NCBI RefSeq assembly: GCF_023656565.1
Contig: NZ_JAMOKG010000003.1
Location: forward strand, 496,001 to 560,000
Direction: 5' to 3'
Source of the DNA: Flavobacterium tyrosinilyticum
GTDB taxonomy: Bacteria > Bacteroidota > Bacteroidia > Flavobacteriales > Flavobacteriaceae
DNA: 64,000 nucleotides
Part shown: one piece after another, positions 47,125 to 56,725 of the stretch
Numbering within the stretch: position 1 is the first letter of the stretch
Layout of the letters: each line of letters begins with the position of its first letter
The notes under the pieces: model-generated
Seen by the model: only the letters and a program-made list of their open reading frames with translations
What the model was told of the DNA's origin: nothing
Databases searched by the model: none
Program-made: the position numbers and the translations under genes

Positions 47125-47685
47125 ATGCAGTCAGAAAAATTTATTGAAGCTCTTTTAGAACAGACAAAACAGATTTTAAAGGAAGCCGAAAAACTAAAAA
47201 CTTACGATTTAAATGTATTAACATGGAAAGAAGATGAGATTTCCTGGAACATTCTGGAATGCTTGGAACACCTCAACAAATACGGAAATTTTTATCTGTC
47301 GGAAATAGAAAACAAAATCAAAAATTCTGACTGTAAATCTGAAATTGATTTTAAGAGCGGATTTTTAGGCAGTTATTTTGCAAAAAGTATGCTACCTAAA
47401 GAAAAATTAAATAAAATGAAGACTTTTAAGGATAAAAATCCTTTAAATGAAAACCTTGACAAAACGGTTATTGACCAATTTATAAACCAGCAGTACAAAT
47501 TACTGGATTTGTTGCAACAATCGCGAAATGTAAGCTTGAATAAAGTAAAAACTAAAATATCGATCTCTAGACTAATCACTCTAAAACTTGGCGATACTTT
47601 TGAGTTTTTCATTAATCATATTATCAGACATTTAAAGCAGATTGAAAAAATACAATTGGCAGCTAAAAATACCTTAACCTTATAA
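47125..47685 (+). CDS. DinB-family protein
   Basis: 186 residues, all helical. The four-helix DinB/YfiT pattern is visible: LTWKEDEISWNILECLEHLNKYGNFYL near 30-70 and a C-terminal helix with FEFFINHIIRHLKQIEKIQ (about 158-178). His62, His162 and His166 are placed where this family binds a metal. DinB-fold enzymes transfer thiols to electrophiles or hold damage-related metal sites. Linked to the Crp/Fnr regulator by the FNR-type site. Confidence 0.8.
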   Translation: MQSEKFIEALLEQTKQILKEAEKLKTYDLNVLTWKEDEISWNILECLEHLNKYGNFYLSEIENKIKNSDCKSEIDFKSGFLGSYFAKSMLPKEKLNKMKTFKDKNPLNENLDKTVIDQFINQQYKLLDLLQQSRNVSLNKVKTKISISRLITLKLGDTFEFFINHIIRHLKQIEKIQLAAKNTLTL

Positions 47686-47733
47686 AAATCATTAAACAAG
47701 ACTCCAGAATATAAAATCAGTAACAATCAAATG

Positions 47734-49365
47734 CTAATCCTTTGGAAGATAAATCCAAAAAGTTGTTCCTTGTCCTGGTTTACTGGTGAAATTAATAGTC
47801 CCATTGTGGTTTTCTACAATACGCTTGCACAATGCCAGCCCGATACCGTTTCCGCTGTACTGATCTCTTTGATGAAGCCGCTGGAACATATCAAAAATGC
47901 GGCCTGAATATTCGCTGTCCATTCCAATTCCATTATCTTCAATTGAAATGACATAAAAATTACCTGAAGGAGCTGCAGGATCAAAAGTGGTGTCGCTTTT
48001 AGATGAAATTATACGGGAAGATATATTTACTGTTGGCTGTGCTGAATTAAATTTTAATGCATTATTTATTAGATTATAAAACAGCTGTCGCAACTGGGTA
48101 TCAATTCCATTAACAACCGGCAACGGACTCAAATTTATCACCGCTTTTTTTTCTTCCTTAATAAGACTCAGATCTTCTAAAGTCTGTGCGGCGACATCAT
48201 TAAGATCAACTTCTGCGGTAAATTTATCATGATTATTGACACGGGAGTAATTAAGCACATCTGAAATTAAATTAGATAATCTGCCGGCTGCCAAAGTAAT
48301 TTTATCAAAATAATAAAGCGTTTTTTGCTGCTCGGTTAAATGTTCTGCTGCTCTTGAAATCATAATCATGATTTTTCGCAGTGGTTCCTGCAGATCATGA
48401 CTTGTTATAAAAGCAAACTGTTCCAGTTCCTTGTTTTTGAATTTCAGCTTTGAATTTGCATTTTCCAGCTCAAGCTGCATCTTTCGCAGCTCCGAATTGT
48501 CTTTTAAAGCTTCAACAATCATTTTCTGGGCATGATTATTTACAAAATAAATAAGCCAGCTGCTAATCGAACCGTCTTCAGATTTATTAGGCATAATAGA
48601 GACATTATGCCAGATATAATTATCCTCTTTTTTAATTCGAATATCAGCAGAAAAATCTCCTTTGCTTTTTTTTGTATTACTCCATCCTTCAACAATTAGC
48701 GGTACATCATCATGATGTATAAATGTTGCTAGACTTTTTTTATCAAAAACCATTAAAGGAACTTTTAGATAGCTTTCAAATGCATTATTTGCTACAAGCA
48801 CATTGTTTCGGTCGTTGACAATGCAGATTAAAACAGGAATTGTATCGACCAGAGTTCTGTAGCGGTTTTCACTTTCTCCCAGTTTTTCTGAAAGCGCTAC
48901 AAGTTCAATATTCTTTTTTCTGATTTCATCATAAGCAGAAATGGGCGGTTCATACTTGAAGTAATCTACAAGAGTATTTATTTTGGCATCTGAAAGAAGT
49001 CCGGGTGAAGGAACCTGATGGCTTAAAGTTGTTACCGATTTGTTATCGGCATAATTGTATTCTATATTGCCCGATATTTTGGCGGCATATTTATAGGCTT
49101 CGGGGTTGCATTTTTTAAGATCGACCTTATCGGTAAGCACAGCCAATATTTCTTTGTGACTCGCTCTGATAATATTGATTCCCAATACCAGCACCGAATT
49201 TTTTCCATTGGCAATGGAACATCTTGCCACTTCTGAAACCGCCGTAGAAAAACGAGTCTGTGACGGCACAGGCATACCACACATTTCAGCAATTTTCATG
49301 GAACGCTTGTGAGCCAGTATGAGGTCCATTTCATTGTCAAGATTAATTTTTACAATTTCCTTCAT
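47734..49365 (-). CDS. Histidine kinase with N-terminal degenerate RsbT-like domain
   Basis: 543 residues. Residues 1-135 align by eye with RsbT (MDLILAHKRSMKIAEMCGMPVPSQTRFSTAVSEVAR), but the ATP-site Asn is Cys49 and no DxGxG motif follows, so this part cannot bind ATP normally. A PAS domain (about 165-285) and coiled coil lead to the phosphorylation site, TSHDLQEPLRKI, with His323. The C-terminal ATPase (about 415-542) has intact NALKFN, EDNGIGMD and GNGIGLALCKRI. The gene starts 6 bases after the phosphatase gene. It is probably the output of the stressosome module, passing the signal to a response regulator located elsewhere. Confidence 0.85.
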   Translation of the reverse strand: MKEIVKINLDNEMDLILAHKRSMKIAEMCGMPVPSQTRFSTAVSEVARCSIANGKNSVLVLGINIIRASHKEILAVLTDKVDLKKCNPEAYKYAAKISGNIEYNYADNKSVTTLSHQVPSPGLLSDAKINTLVDYFKYEPPISAYDEIRKKNIELVALSEKLGESENRYRTLVDTIPVLICIVNDRNNVLVANNAFESYLKVPLMVFDKKSLATFIHHDDVPLIVEGWSNTKKSKGDFSADIRIKKEDNYIWHNVSIMPNKSEDGSISSWLIYFVNNHAQKMIVEALKDNSELRKMQLELENANSKLKFKNKELEQFAFITSHDLQEPLRKIMIMISRAAEHLTEQQKTLYYFDKITLAAGRLSNLISDVLNYSRVNNHDKFTAEVDLNDVAAQTLEDLSLIKEEKKAVINLSPLPVVNGIDTQLRQLFYNLINNALKFNSAQPTVNISSRIISSKSDTTFDPAAPSGNFYVISIEDNGIGMDSEYSGRIFDMFQRLHQRDQYSGNGIGLALCKRIVENHNGTINFTSKPGQGTTFWIYLPKD

Positions 49366-49371
49366 AAAGCC

Positions 49372-50385
49372 TTAAATTATTTTTCCAACCAAAATTGTAG
49401 CATCATCAGTTCCCCTCACATTATCTTTATATAAGGCAGAAGCAATAATAGCCGGACTCTGTTTAATTATAGAATTAAGTTCATTTAAATTCCATCTTGT
49501 TCTCAGTCCGTCACTATGCATTATAATAATTTGATGTTTTTGGTAAGGAACAATAGTGCTGTTTATAGTACGTGGAATATTATGACCGATTATGCCATTA
49601 TATGGCGTATAAGTTTTGTTGTCTAGTCCGTTATAAATACGTGTGTTGATATTACCAATACCGCAGATATTCCAGCTTTCTGCTTCATAATCAACGGCAG
49701 CAATAGTAGCAACAAGCCCTCTGCTTTTTTTAACATGCTCATGAACATATCGAAGCACTGCCACAGGATCATTTTCTGTACATTGTTTAAAAGCTCTAAT
49801 TGCTTGTTCAACTGCTTCGTGGGCATTTGCCCCGTGTCCTAATCCATCTCCAACAAAAATCTGAAAACCTTTTTTGGAATATTTAATATGATGTCCGTCT
49901 CCGCATACTCGCTCGCCTGGATAGTTTACGCTTAATGCGGACAGATCCAATTTTGTAGTTGAATTTGGGATCGAACAATCTGGTTTATCACAGATTTTAA
50001 TATATTGGACAGTTCCCCATCCGCGCATAGAATAAATCTGAAAATCATTGCTTAATCTCTTAATAGCACCAATACCTTGACCAAGTGTGCTCGAGGTAGA
50101 ATAGCCATCTTTCATTATCTTGGAAATATTGTCAATACCAGTTCCTTTATCCAGACAGTATATTTCTATTTCATTAAAGCTTCCATTATGATGTGCTCTG
50201 TAAAGCAGATCTCCACCGCCTGCATATTTAATAAGATTAGAAGTAATTTCGGCAATAATAATATCGATTTCAGCAGCTCTGTGTGGTTTAAAACCTAACT
50301 GAAGTGCTAAATTATGTATCTCTCGTTTAATAAAAGCGATAAGACTTCTATCGTCAATTTTGTAAACGGAAAAAGTATTATCCAT
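49372..50385 (-). CDS. RsbT-like ATPase fused to RsbX/SpoIIE-type phosphatase
   Basis: 337 residues. The N-terminal domain (about 1-130) is an RsbT/RsbW-type ATPase with AEITSNLIKYAGGG (Asn50), DKGTGI (79-84) and GQGIGAIKRL. The C-terminal domain (about 155-337) is a PP2C/SpoIIE-like phosphatase with GDGLGHG (179-185), HSDGLRTRW and the closing DDATILVG, all of which bind the two metals. RsbX normally has only the phosphatase part and resets the stressosome. It overlaps the rsbT stop by 8 bases, so the genes are translationally coupled. Confidence 0.85.
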   Translation of the reverse strand: MDNTFSVYKIDDRSLIAFIKREIHNLALQLGFKPHRAAEIDIIIAEITSNLIKYAGGGDLLYRAHHNGSFNEIEIYCLDKGTGIDNISKIMKDGYSTSSTLGQGIGAIKRLSNDFQIYSMRGWGTVQYIKICDKPDCSIPNSTTKLDLSALSVNYPGERVCGDGHHIKYSKKGFQIFVGDGLGHGANAHEAVEQAIRAFKQCTENDPVAVLRYVHEHVKKSRGLVATIAAVDYEAESWNICGIGNINTRIYNGLDNKTYTPYNGIIGHNIPRTINSTIVPYQKHQIIIMHSDGLRTRWNLNELNSIIKQSPAIIASALYKDNVRGTDDATILVGKII

Positions 50386-50791
50386 TTTTCCACTTTATTA
50401 TAGTAACGGTTGTACCGTTTCCTAATTCTGTTTGTATATCAAATTCGTTTACTAGCCTTTTTGTACCCGGCAGGCCGAGACCTAAACTTTTTCCAGTACT
50501 GTAACCATCCTGCATGGCTAGAGAAATATCTTTTATGCCCGGTCCTTTATCAATAAAAGTGACGCGTACTCCAAGATCACGGCCGTTGCTTACAGATTCT
50601 ATAATAACCTTTCCTCCTCCGCCGTATTTCAGAAGATTACGGACAAGTTCGCTCGTAGCAGTAATCAATTTGGTTTGATTTAAAATACTCATTCCAATTT
50701 TTACGCCATACTCCTTTACGCGGTTGCGTAATGGAACTACATCCTGCTCTTTTACTATGAGCAGTTCTTCTTTATTCGTTGCTGTCGTCAT
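50378..50791 (-). CDS. rsbT: RsbT-like serine/threonine kinase (stressosome switch)
   Basis: 137 residues from the ATG at 50791 (MTTATNKEELL). An earlier in-frame ATG would add 22 basic residues inside the rsbS frame. The Bergerat ATP fold is complete: SELVRNLLKYGGGG with Asn52, FIDKGPGI (79-86), and SLGLGLPGTKRL. In the stressosome RsbT phosphorylates RsbS and RsbR, leaves the complex, and activates a downstream target. It overlaps rsbS by 20 bases. Confidence 0.9.
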   Translation of the reverse strand: MTTATNKEELLIVKEQDVVPLRNRVKEYGVKIGMSILNQTKLITATSELVRNLLKYGGGGKVIIESVSNGRDLGVRVTFIDKGPGIKDISLAMQDGYSTGKSLGLGLPGTKRLVNEFDIQTELGNGTTVTIIKWKNG

Positions 50792-51170
50792 ACGTCTGCT
50801 CCTCGTTATCGCCATTGTACATTTTCGCGCGAAGCAAATCCATGCCTTTCTCAACATTTAAGGCACTAATAACACCGTTTAAAGATAATCCAAGTTCAAC
50901 CAATGTAATAGCGACTGCAGGCTGCATGCCCACTACTACTGTTTGTGCATCCATGATTTTTGACATAACGGCAATATTTCCTAAAATCCTTCCCATAAAG
51001 GAATCGATAATAGAAACCGCTGATATATCAATCAAAACGCCCTTTGAATTATTCTTGTTTATAGTATTTATTAAATCAGATTCAAGATTTTCAGCCAATT
51101 GGTCATACAAATCAACCTGTATGGTAACAAGCAGAAAATCTCCCATCTTGAGTATTGGAATTCTTTCCAT
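50772..51170 (-). CDS. rsbS: RsbS-like STAS protein (stressosome core)
   Basis: 132 residues, a single STAS domain. ISAVSIIDSFMGRILGNIAVM holds the phosphorylated Ser57 at the position of Bacillus RsbS Ser59, and AQTVVVGMQPAVAITLVELGL completes the fold. The Ser and surroundings match the RsbS type rather than SpoIIAA. In the known system RsbS with RsbR forms a large cage that traps RsbT. The next gene, rsbT, overlaps it. Confidence 0.92.
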   Translation of the reverse strand: MERIPILKMGDFLLVTIQVDLYDQLAENLESDLINTINKNNSKGVLIDISAVSIIDSFMGRILGNIAVMSKIMDAQTVVVGMQPAVAITLVELGLSLNGVISALNVEKGMDLLRAKMYNGDNEEQTYDDSNE

Positions 51171-51188
51171 GTCAGTAATCTTAATTCG

Positions 51189-52040
51189 TTATTTTCTTTT
51201 CACAACCGTAAGCTGTAACATTTCAAAGGCTGTTTGAAGAGCGCTTGCAAGCGAAGCTTTTGTAATAATTCCAGTAAGATCTATTCCTAAATGCACCACA
51301 GTCTGTGCAATTTCAGGGCGGATACCGCTGATTATGCACTCTGCTCCCATTAATCTCGTTGCACTCACCGTTTTTATAAGATGCTGTGCTACCAATGAAT
51401 CTACCGCCGGCACACCTGAAATGTCAAGTATGGCAATAGAACTGCCTGTATCTACAATTTGCTGCAAAAGATTTTCCATTACCACCTGTGTTCTGGAACT
51501 GTCAAGGGTACCGATAATAGGAAGTGCTACAACACCATCCCAAACACGGATAACCGGTGTCGAAATCTCACTAATCTCGTCAATCTGTCTTGAAATGACA
51601 TCTTCACGTCCTTTCATATACGATTCAAAAGTTAAGATTGTCATGTTATCCAGGAGCGTAGATAATTGTAAATTAGCGTTGTATAATTCTGTAGGATCAG
51701 ATGCTGTTTCTGAAAGAATTTTAGAAGCTGCTTCTTTAAAAGCAATCAGATATTGTGCATTTTCGCGGGGAGAAAAACCACGTCTGCCTCTAGAACTTGA
51801 AATTCCGATTAACAGGTCATGAACTTTTTCGAATTCGTGCGATTCAGTATTTCCGTTTGAATGCTGTAAAGCATCTAGAAAAAGAGCGGCGAACTCCTTT
51901 GATTCTTCTTCTTCTGTTGCTCCGTCAGTAGATCCGTTTGCTTGTAAAAGCTGAGACCATGTGGTCAATAATTTGTTTTGGTGCTCTTTCAAGCTTCCCA
52001 GGAGATTGTTCTGCATTTGTTGTGATATTTGGATATTCAT
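51189..52040 (-). CDS. rsbR: RsbR-like STAS protein (stressosome sensor)
   Basis: 283 residues from the ATG at 52040 (MNIQISQQMQ), preferred because the longer frame adds a hydrophobic MLILILYIY tail untypical of RsbR. The N-terminal half (about 1-150) is helical and matches the RsbR globin-like sensor region. The STAS domain (about 165-280) contains LDISGVPAVDSLVAQH with Ser215 and GIRPEIAQTVVHLGIDL with Thr247, the positions of RsbRA Thr171 and Thr205. The first phosphosite is Ser rather than Thr. Starts the R-S-T-X-kinase operon. Confidence 0.92.
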   Translation of the reverse strand: MNIQISQQMQNNLLGSLKEHQNKLLTTWSQLLQANGSTDGATEEEESKEFAALFLDALQHSNGNTESHEFEKVHDLLIGISSSRGRRGFSPRENAQYLIAFKEAASKILSETASDPTELYNANLQLSTLLDNMTILTFESYMKGREDVISRQIDEISEISTPVIRVWDGVVALPIIGTLDSSRTQVVMENLLQQIVDTGSSIAILDISGVPAVDSLVAQHLIKTVSATRLMGAECIISGIRPEIAQTVVHLGIDLTGIITKASLASALQTAFEMLQLTVVKRK

Positions 52041-52145
52041 GTAAATGTAGAGAATTAATATTAGCAAAACTCTTTAAATTCAGAAAAAACTTGTAAAAAA
52101 ACATCACTTTATTCTTTCATCAATAGCCGGATTTTTTTTGTAAAA

Positions 52146-52802
52146 TTATTCTCCTGTCTGTATATGGGGAGCATCTACAGGTTTAGACTGTGAAGAACCG
52201 ATCTGTCTCAGATAAATGGAAAAAATGACTATAGCAAAAACCGACAAAAATTCGCTCTGCCAGTTCTGGAATGACTCAAACCAAAACCGCGAATCTCCTA
52301 TATATGCCGAGGCAGTTTCCAGAGGCAGGCCTTTTAATGCCAGTTGCTCATTTTCATCTTTTAAACTTCCATAAAAATGTGCTGCCATTGAAATAAAAAA
52401 CAATAAAAACAAGGCGATACTTAGAGAATGCTTGTACACAGCTAATATCCAGCCTCCTTTTGTAACAGGCCATGGAACATTTTTTCTTTTAGCTGATGGC
52501 TCTCTGTCTACTTCTTCTTCTTTATCTAAATCTTTAGATTCTGAAGAACCTTTCTGCTGCAAAAAAATTGTCAGCACCACTAACAAAGCCATCTGCAGAA
52601 ATTCACTTTCCCAATTTTCAAATGTAGATTCTATAAAATGCCCTGTTGAGAAATAAGAAAATAAACTGATTGGTGAGGTGCCATTTTCTGTTAAATCTTT
52701 ATTGTGTTCTACAAATCCAAAAAAAATCTGTCCTATAAATGAGGCTATAAATAGTAGAAAGAAACAAATCGAAAGTCCATTATTACGTAAAAATTTTTTC
52801 AT
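52146..52802 (-). CDS. DUF6766-like membrane protein
   Basis: 218 residues from the ATG at 52802 (MKKFLRNNGLSICFFLLF). Four hydrophobic helices (about 9-27, 65-85, 123-142, 183-202). The chain is an internal duplication: both halves carry a FENWESEFLQ / FQNWQSEFLS signature before a helix, and the helices end in LQQKGSSESK or RQIGSSQSK. The middle linker is charged (about 90-110). This matches DUF6766. Function unknown; it lies 105 bases before rsbR on the same strand and may belong to the same stress regulon. Confidence 0.7.
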   Translation of the reverse strand: MKKFLRNNGLSICFFLLFIASFIGQIFFGFVEHNKDLTENGTSPISLFSYFSTGHFIESTFENWESEFLQMALLVVLTIFLQQKGSSESKDLDKEEEVDREPSAKRKNVPWPVTKGGWILAVYKHSLSIALFLLFFISMAAHFYGSLKDENEQLALKGLPLETASAYIGDSRFWFESFQNWQSEFLSVFAIVIFSIYLRQIGSSQSKPVDAPHIQTGE

Positions 52803-52827
52803 GATTTTAATTGTAAAAGATTGCAAA

Positions 52828-53016
52828 CTATTGTTTTTCTAATTCATCATCTTCCGCAGGCAGTAATTGAGATTCCATGAATTTCCCCTTTACAATAGTT
52901 CCTTCTTCATCCTCCCACTCTGTTATAACATTCTCTATCAAATCGGGTTCAAAACCAACAACCTTCATCACCTGTGTTCCAAATTCCTGCTGCACCTGTT
53001 GTCCTTTTTTATACAT
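52828..53016 (-). CDS. Small DUF2158-like protein
   Basis: 62 residues. GQQVQQEFGTQVMKVVGFEPD followed by VITEWEDEEGTIVKGKFMESQLLP resembles the small SH3-like YodC/DUF2158 fold: an opening strand pair, a Cys-free turn and a final P-x-x-L-like end. It lies 25 bases upstream of the DUF6766 gene, in one operon. Role unknown. Confidence 0.6.
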   Translation of the reverse strand: MYKKGQQVQQEFGTQVMKVVGFEPDLIENVITEWEDEEGTIVKGKFMESQLLPAEDDELEKQ

Positions 53017-53384
53017 GATATTTTATATTTAATAATTCAAAATGTGTTTACTTCCTCCTTCAGAATAAACAATTATGCCATTCAATTTCAAGACTAAAGG
53101 TATAGAAGCTCGACCGGACTAGTTTTATATCATTACTATGTATTATTTACATTATTCCCCTCAAAAAACTAAAAAACTATATTTCAATAACTCAACAGTA
53201 TTGACATATTTAATTAGTACAGATGTTAATTATGAAAACACCAAGGTCAATTTTATAAAAAGAACTCCAATCTCTTTCCTAAATTTACGGGTTATGTCCT
53301 AACAATAAATATCTAGAATTCTATAAAGAGATTCAGTATAATTTTTAAGCATAATGAGTATTTTTCATTTAAAACTTAAAATGC
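53017..53384. other. Divergent intergenic region, nothing firm
   Basis: 368 bases separate two divergent genes. No TAnnTTTG match with a good -33 box, hairpin or reading frame was found. Confidence 0.4.
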
Positions 53385-56300
53385 ATGAACACATCGGAAA
53401 TAGAAACCACAGCATCATCAAATTTATTCCCTATTGTTGGTATTGGCTCGACATCAGCAGAAATTGAAATATTAAAGACGATTATTTCTGAGATACCTGA
53501 AGTGTCAGGAATGAGTTATCTGATTATAGAAAATTTATATTTCCCTCAATCCAAAAAACTAGCCGAGCAGCTCGCAACATATTCTAAAATTCCTGTTGCC
53601 GAAATTGTCAGTGAAATAGAATTAATTCCAGACCATATTTACATTATTCCTGAAAACAATTTTTTGTTTTTAGAAAATGGCATACTAAAACTTAAACCTC
53701 GAACACGTAGTAGCAGAGTAAACAATTGCATGGATTTATTTTTCGAATCCCTTTCCTCTGTTTACAACAGCTATGCCTTTGGAGTAATCCTTTCTTCAAA
53801 TCCGATTGATGGTGCGGCGGGACTTAAAAAACTAAAAGAATATGGCGGTGCGACTATTGCTGTTTTATCTAATAAAAATCAAAATGACACAGCAGAATTT
53901 ATAGATTATTTTGCATTACCTGAAAAAATTGTTTCTAAATTACTTGAAGTACAAAGTAGTTATTTGGCCGCTCACGCTTATTTTGAAGAAGAAACATCAG
54001 ATCGTGATCAAGAGTTGTTTGAAGAAATTATAGCTCTTGTATCTGTAAGGTCAGGCACCAATTTTTATCATTATAAATACCAAACCCTACGAAGACGTAT
54101 CGCCAAAAGAATGGTAAATACTAGGCAAGATAGCATCGAAAAATATTTGAATCTACTCAAAAGCAGTACTAGCGAACAAGATTTATTGTTTTATGATTTC
54201 CTTATACCTGTTACTTATTTCTTTAGAGATCAACTGTATTTTGATAACTTATGTTCTACCGTTTTTCCTTCTATCATTGAAAATTTAAGCAATAAGAGTT
54301 TAAGAATTTGGTCTGCAGGATGTTCAACTGGCGAAGAAGTGTATTCTCTGGCTATCTGCATTGATGAATATCTTAATAAAATAAACAATAAGGATATTCA
54401 GGTTCAGATTTTCGCTTCCGATTTGTCTGAAAAATGCATCGCAAAAGCCCGCTCTGGAATATATACTTTACAAGATGTAAAAAATATAAGTGAAGAAAGA
54501 ATCGAACAATACTTTACTAAAAGAGACAGCGGTTATCATGTTAATAAAAACATTCGAGATAAATGCGTTTTTGCCCTGCATGATCTGACTAAAGATGCGC
54601 CTTTTGCAAATATAGATTTAATATCATGCCGAAATGTACTGATATACTTTGATTCACAATTACAAAATCAAATATTTGAATCCTTTCATTATGCGCTTAA
54701 AGACAAGGGATATTTGTTCTTGGGCAGATCGGAATCGGCAAACAATGTTCAAAATTTGTTTGCTATAATAGAAAAAAAGGATAAGATCTATATTCGAAAA
54801 CAGGATGATATTAAACGTAAAATCTTCCATTCCGATTTTAATTCTGTTGTTAGCAGAACAAAAAACACTTCCCTCCTAACAAGCAATGAAATAGATTATA
54901 GAAAAATTGCCGCAGATATCCTTTTAGAGCAATATTCTCCTGCCGCTGTAATTATTAATGAAGAATTAGAAATAGTTCATTTTCATGGAGATACCAGCCC
55001 CTTTTTACAGCCGCCTGTTGGAAAACCGAGCTTTAATATTTTAAGTATGGTTTATGAAGAAATTGGTTTCGAATTAAGAAATGCGATTTTAAAAGCCCGT
55101 AATGAGAAAAAAAACTTTTCTGGAGAAAATATTAGCGTAAAAAAACAATCTTTTTTAACCTCTTTTGAAGTTATATTTCTTCCTTCAAATATCGAATTAT
55201 TATTGATTATTTTTTGTAAAAAAACGGTTTCAACTGCCGAACAAAATCGAACTGGCGAAAATAGAACCGAAGAATTAGAAAGACAGCTACTGCAGCTGAG
55301 GGGTGATTTTAAAAGAGTTACCGAAGAACAGCAGATTTATTTTGAGGAACTGCAGACCACAAATGAAGAATTACTGAGCAGCACTGATGAACTGCAACTT
55401 ATAAATGAGCAACTCGAAACTTCGACAGAAGAGCTTCAGTCTAATAACAAAGAATTATCTTATATCAATTTTGAACTTCAGGACGGTCGTGATGAACTCG
55501 CATCAATGCGCAATTTTTATGAATCGATTGTAAAAACCATAAGAGAACCTTTAATTATTATTGATAAAAATTTTATAGTCAAAAATGCCAATCCATCTTT
55601 TTACAAATATTTTAAAACCCACGAAGAAAATACAGAAGGCTTTTCAATTTTTGATATAATAAACGGCCAATGGAATAGGCCGCAATTCAAAGAAACTGTT
55701 TTAAAAAAACTGGCTCAAAACAATATCGTCGAAAACTTTAAAATAGAATTTCAATCTTCTGCCGGTGAGAAACAGATCATGATTCTAAATGCATCTCCCA
55801 TTTTAAACTCTGTTCCTGAAGGCATGATTCTTATTGCCCTAGAAGATATTACAGAATTAGAACACAGTGGCGAATCTTTAAAAAGCAAAAACACAGAACT
55901 CCTCGACCATAACAAGCAATTAGAATATTTTACAGATGCTGCCAGCGGCAACTTACTAGAGCCCATTAGAAAAATATATATGTTTGGAAAAAAAATTTTA
56001 GACAATGAAACCAATCTTACTGAATCTGGCAGACATAATGTAAAAAGATTGCTAAGCTCGGCAGTAAATATGAATCAGCTGATTGAAGACCTTATAGATT
56101 ATTCAAAAATAAACTTTTCTAAAAAAGAATTTAAAAAGACAGATCTTAATATACTTCTCAAAAAAACTGTAAGTGATTTAAAAAGAGCAATTAATGTGTA
56201 TAATGCTGTTATAACAAATGATACTCTTCCAACAATTGCAATTATAGCTCCACAAATACAGCTACTGCTTAGGCATTTAATTTCCAATTCAATAAAATAT

Positions 56301-56624
56301 ACCAAAAAGGATACTGCGCCCGAAATAAAAATTGGCATCTCTTATCCTGAATCTGAAGAAATTATAGAATTAGGCGCCGACTCTAAAATTAACTTTATAA
56401 AGCTTTATGTAAGTGATAACGGAATAGGCTTTAATGATGATTTTGAGAAATTGATATTTGCTCCCTTTTATAAACTTGAAAGCAATGATTTGCAATATGG
56501 AAGCGGACTAGGGCTGGCCTTGGTGCAAAAAATAGTTTCCAATCATGGCGGTTTTATTAAAGTCTCAAGCAAACCTTCTGTAGGAACAACAGTTAGTGTC
56601 TATCTTCCGTTACTTGAAACCTAA
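53385..56624 (+). CDS. CheB-CheR-PAS-kinase fusion with degenerate active sites
   Basis: 1079 residues. Residues about 15-190 are CheB-like, but the nucleophile motif GxSxGG reads GIGSTSAE, the catalytic His is replaced (IIENLYF), and only the Asp in PIDGAAGLK remains. The CheR methyltransferase (about 205-480) looks intact, with YKYQTLRRRI, TYFFRD and WSAGCSTGEEVYSLAI. A long coiled coil (about 620-712), a PAS domain (about 715-830) and a kinase unit follow. There the phosphorylation motif AS-H-D-LxEP reads AS-Gly855-Asn856-LLEP, so the His is missing. ATPase motifs HLISNSIKY, SDNGIGF and GSGLGLALV are intact. Likely a methyltransferase-regulated scaffold or a non-phosphorylating partner. 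Confidence 0.85.
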   Translation: MNTSEIETTASSNLFPIVGIGSTSAEIEILKTIISEIPEVSGMSYLIIENLYFPQSKKLAEQLATYSKIPVAEIVSEIELIPDHIYIIPENNFLFLENGILKLKPRTRSSRVNNCMDLFFESLSSVYNSYAFGVILSSNPIDGAAGLKKLKEYGGATIAVLSNKNQNDTAEFIDYFALPEKIVSKLLEVQSSYLAAHAYFEEETSDRDQELFEEIIALVSVRSGTNFYHYKYQTLRRRIAKRMVNTRQDSIEKYLNLLKSSTSEQDLLFYDFLIPVTYFFRDQLYFDNLCSTVFPSIIENLSNKSLRIWSAGCSTGEEVYSLAICIDEYLNKINNKDIQVQIFASDLSEKCIAKARSGIYTLQDVKNISEERIEQYFTKRDSGYHVNKNIRDKCVFALHDLTKDAPFANIDLISCRNVLIYFDSQLQNQIFESFHYALKDKGYLFLGRSESANNVQNLFAIIEKKDKIYIRKQDDIKRKIFHSDFNSVVSRTKNTSLLTSNEIDYRKIAADILLEQYSPAAVIINEELEIVHFHGDTSPFLQPPVGKPSFNILSMVYEEIGFELRNAILKARNEKKNFSGENISVKKQSFLTSFEVIFLPSNIELLLIIFCKKTVSTAEQNRTGENRTEELERQLLQLRGDFKRVTEEQQIYFEELQTTNEELLSSTDELQLINEQLETSTEELQSNNKELSYINFELQDGRDELASMRNFYESIVKTIREPLIIIDKNFIVKNANPSFYKYFKTHEENTEGFSIFDIINGQWNRPQFKETVLKKLAQNNIVENFKIEFQSSAGEKQIMILNASPILNSVPEGMILIALEDITELEHSGESLKSKNTELLDHNKQLEYFTDAASGNLLEPIRKIYMFGKKILDNETNLTESGRHNVKRLLSSAVNMNQLIEDLIDYSKINFSKKEFKKTDLNILLKKTVSDLKRAINVYNAVITNDTLPTIAIIAPQIQLLLRHLISNSIKYTKKDTAPEIKIGISYPESEEIIELGADSKINFIKLYVSDNGIGFNDDFEKLIFAPFYKLESNDLQYGSGLGLALVQKIVSNHGGFIKVSSKPSVGTTVSVYLPLLET

Positions 56625-56725
56625 ATTTTAAAAAAAATAATCTCATTTATTTTTATTTATCTGAATTACTGGTAATTGTAGAACTATAAATTGTAAAAGT
56701 ATAAAAACGTCACATTAGTATAATA

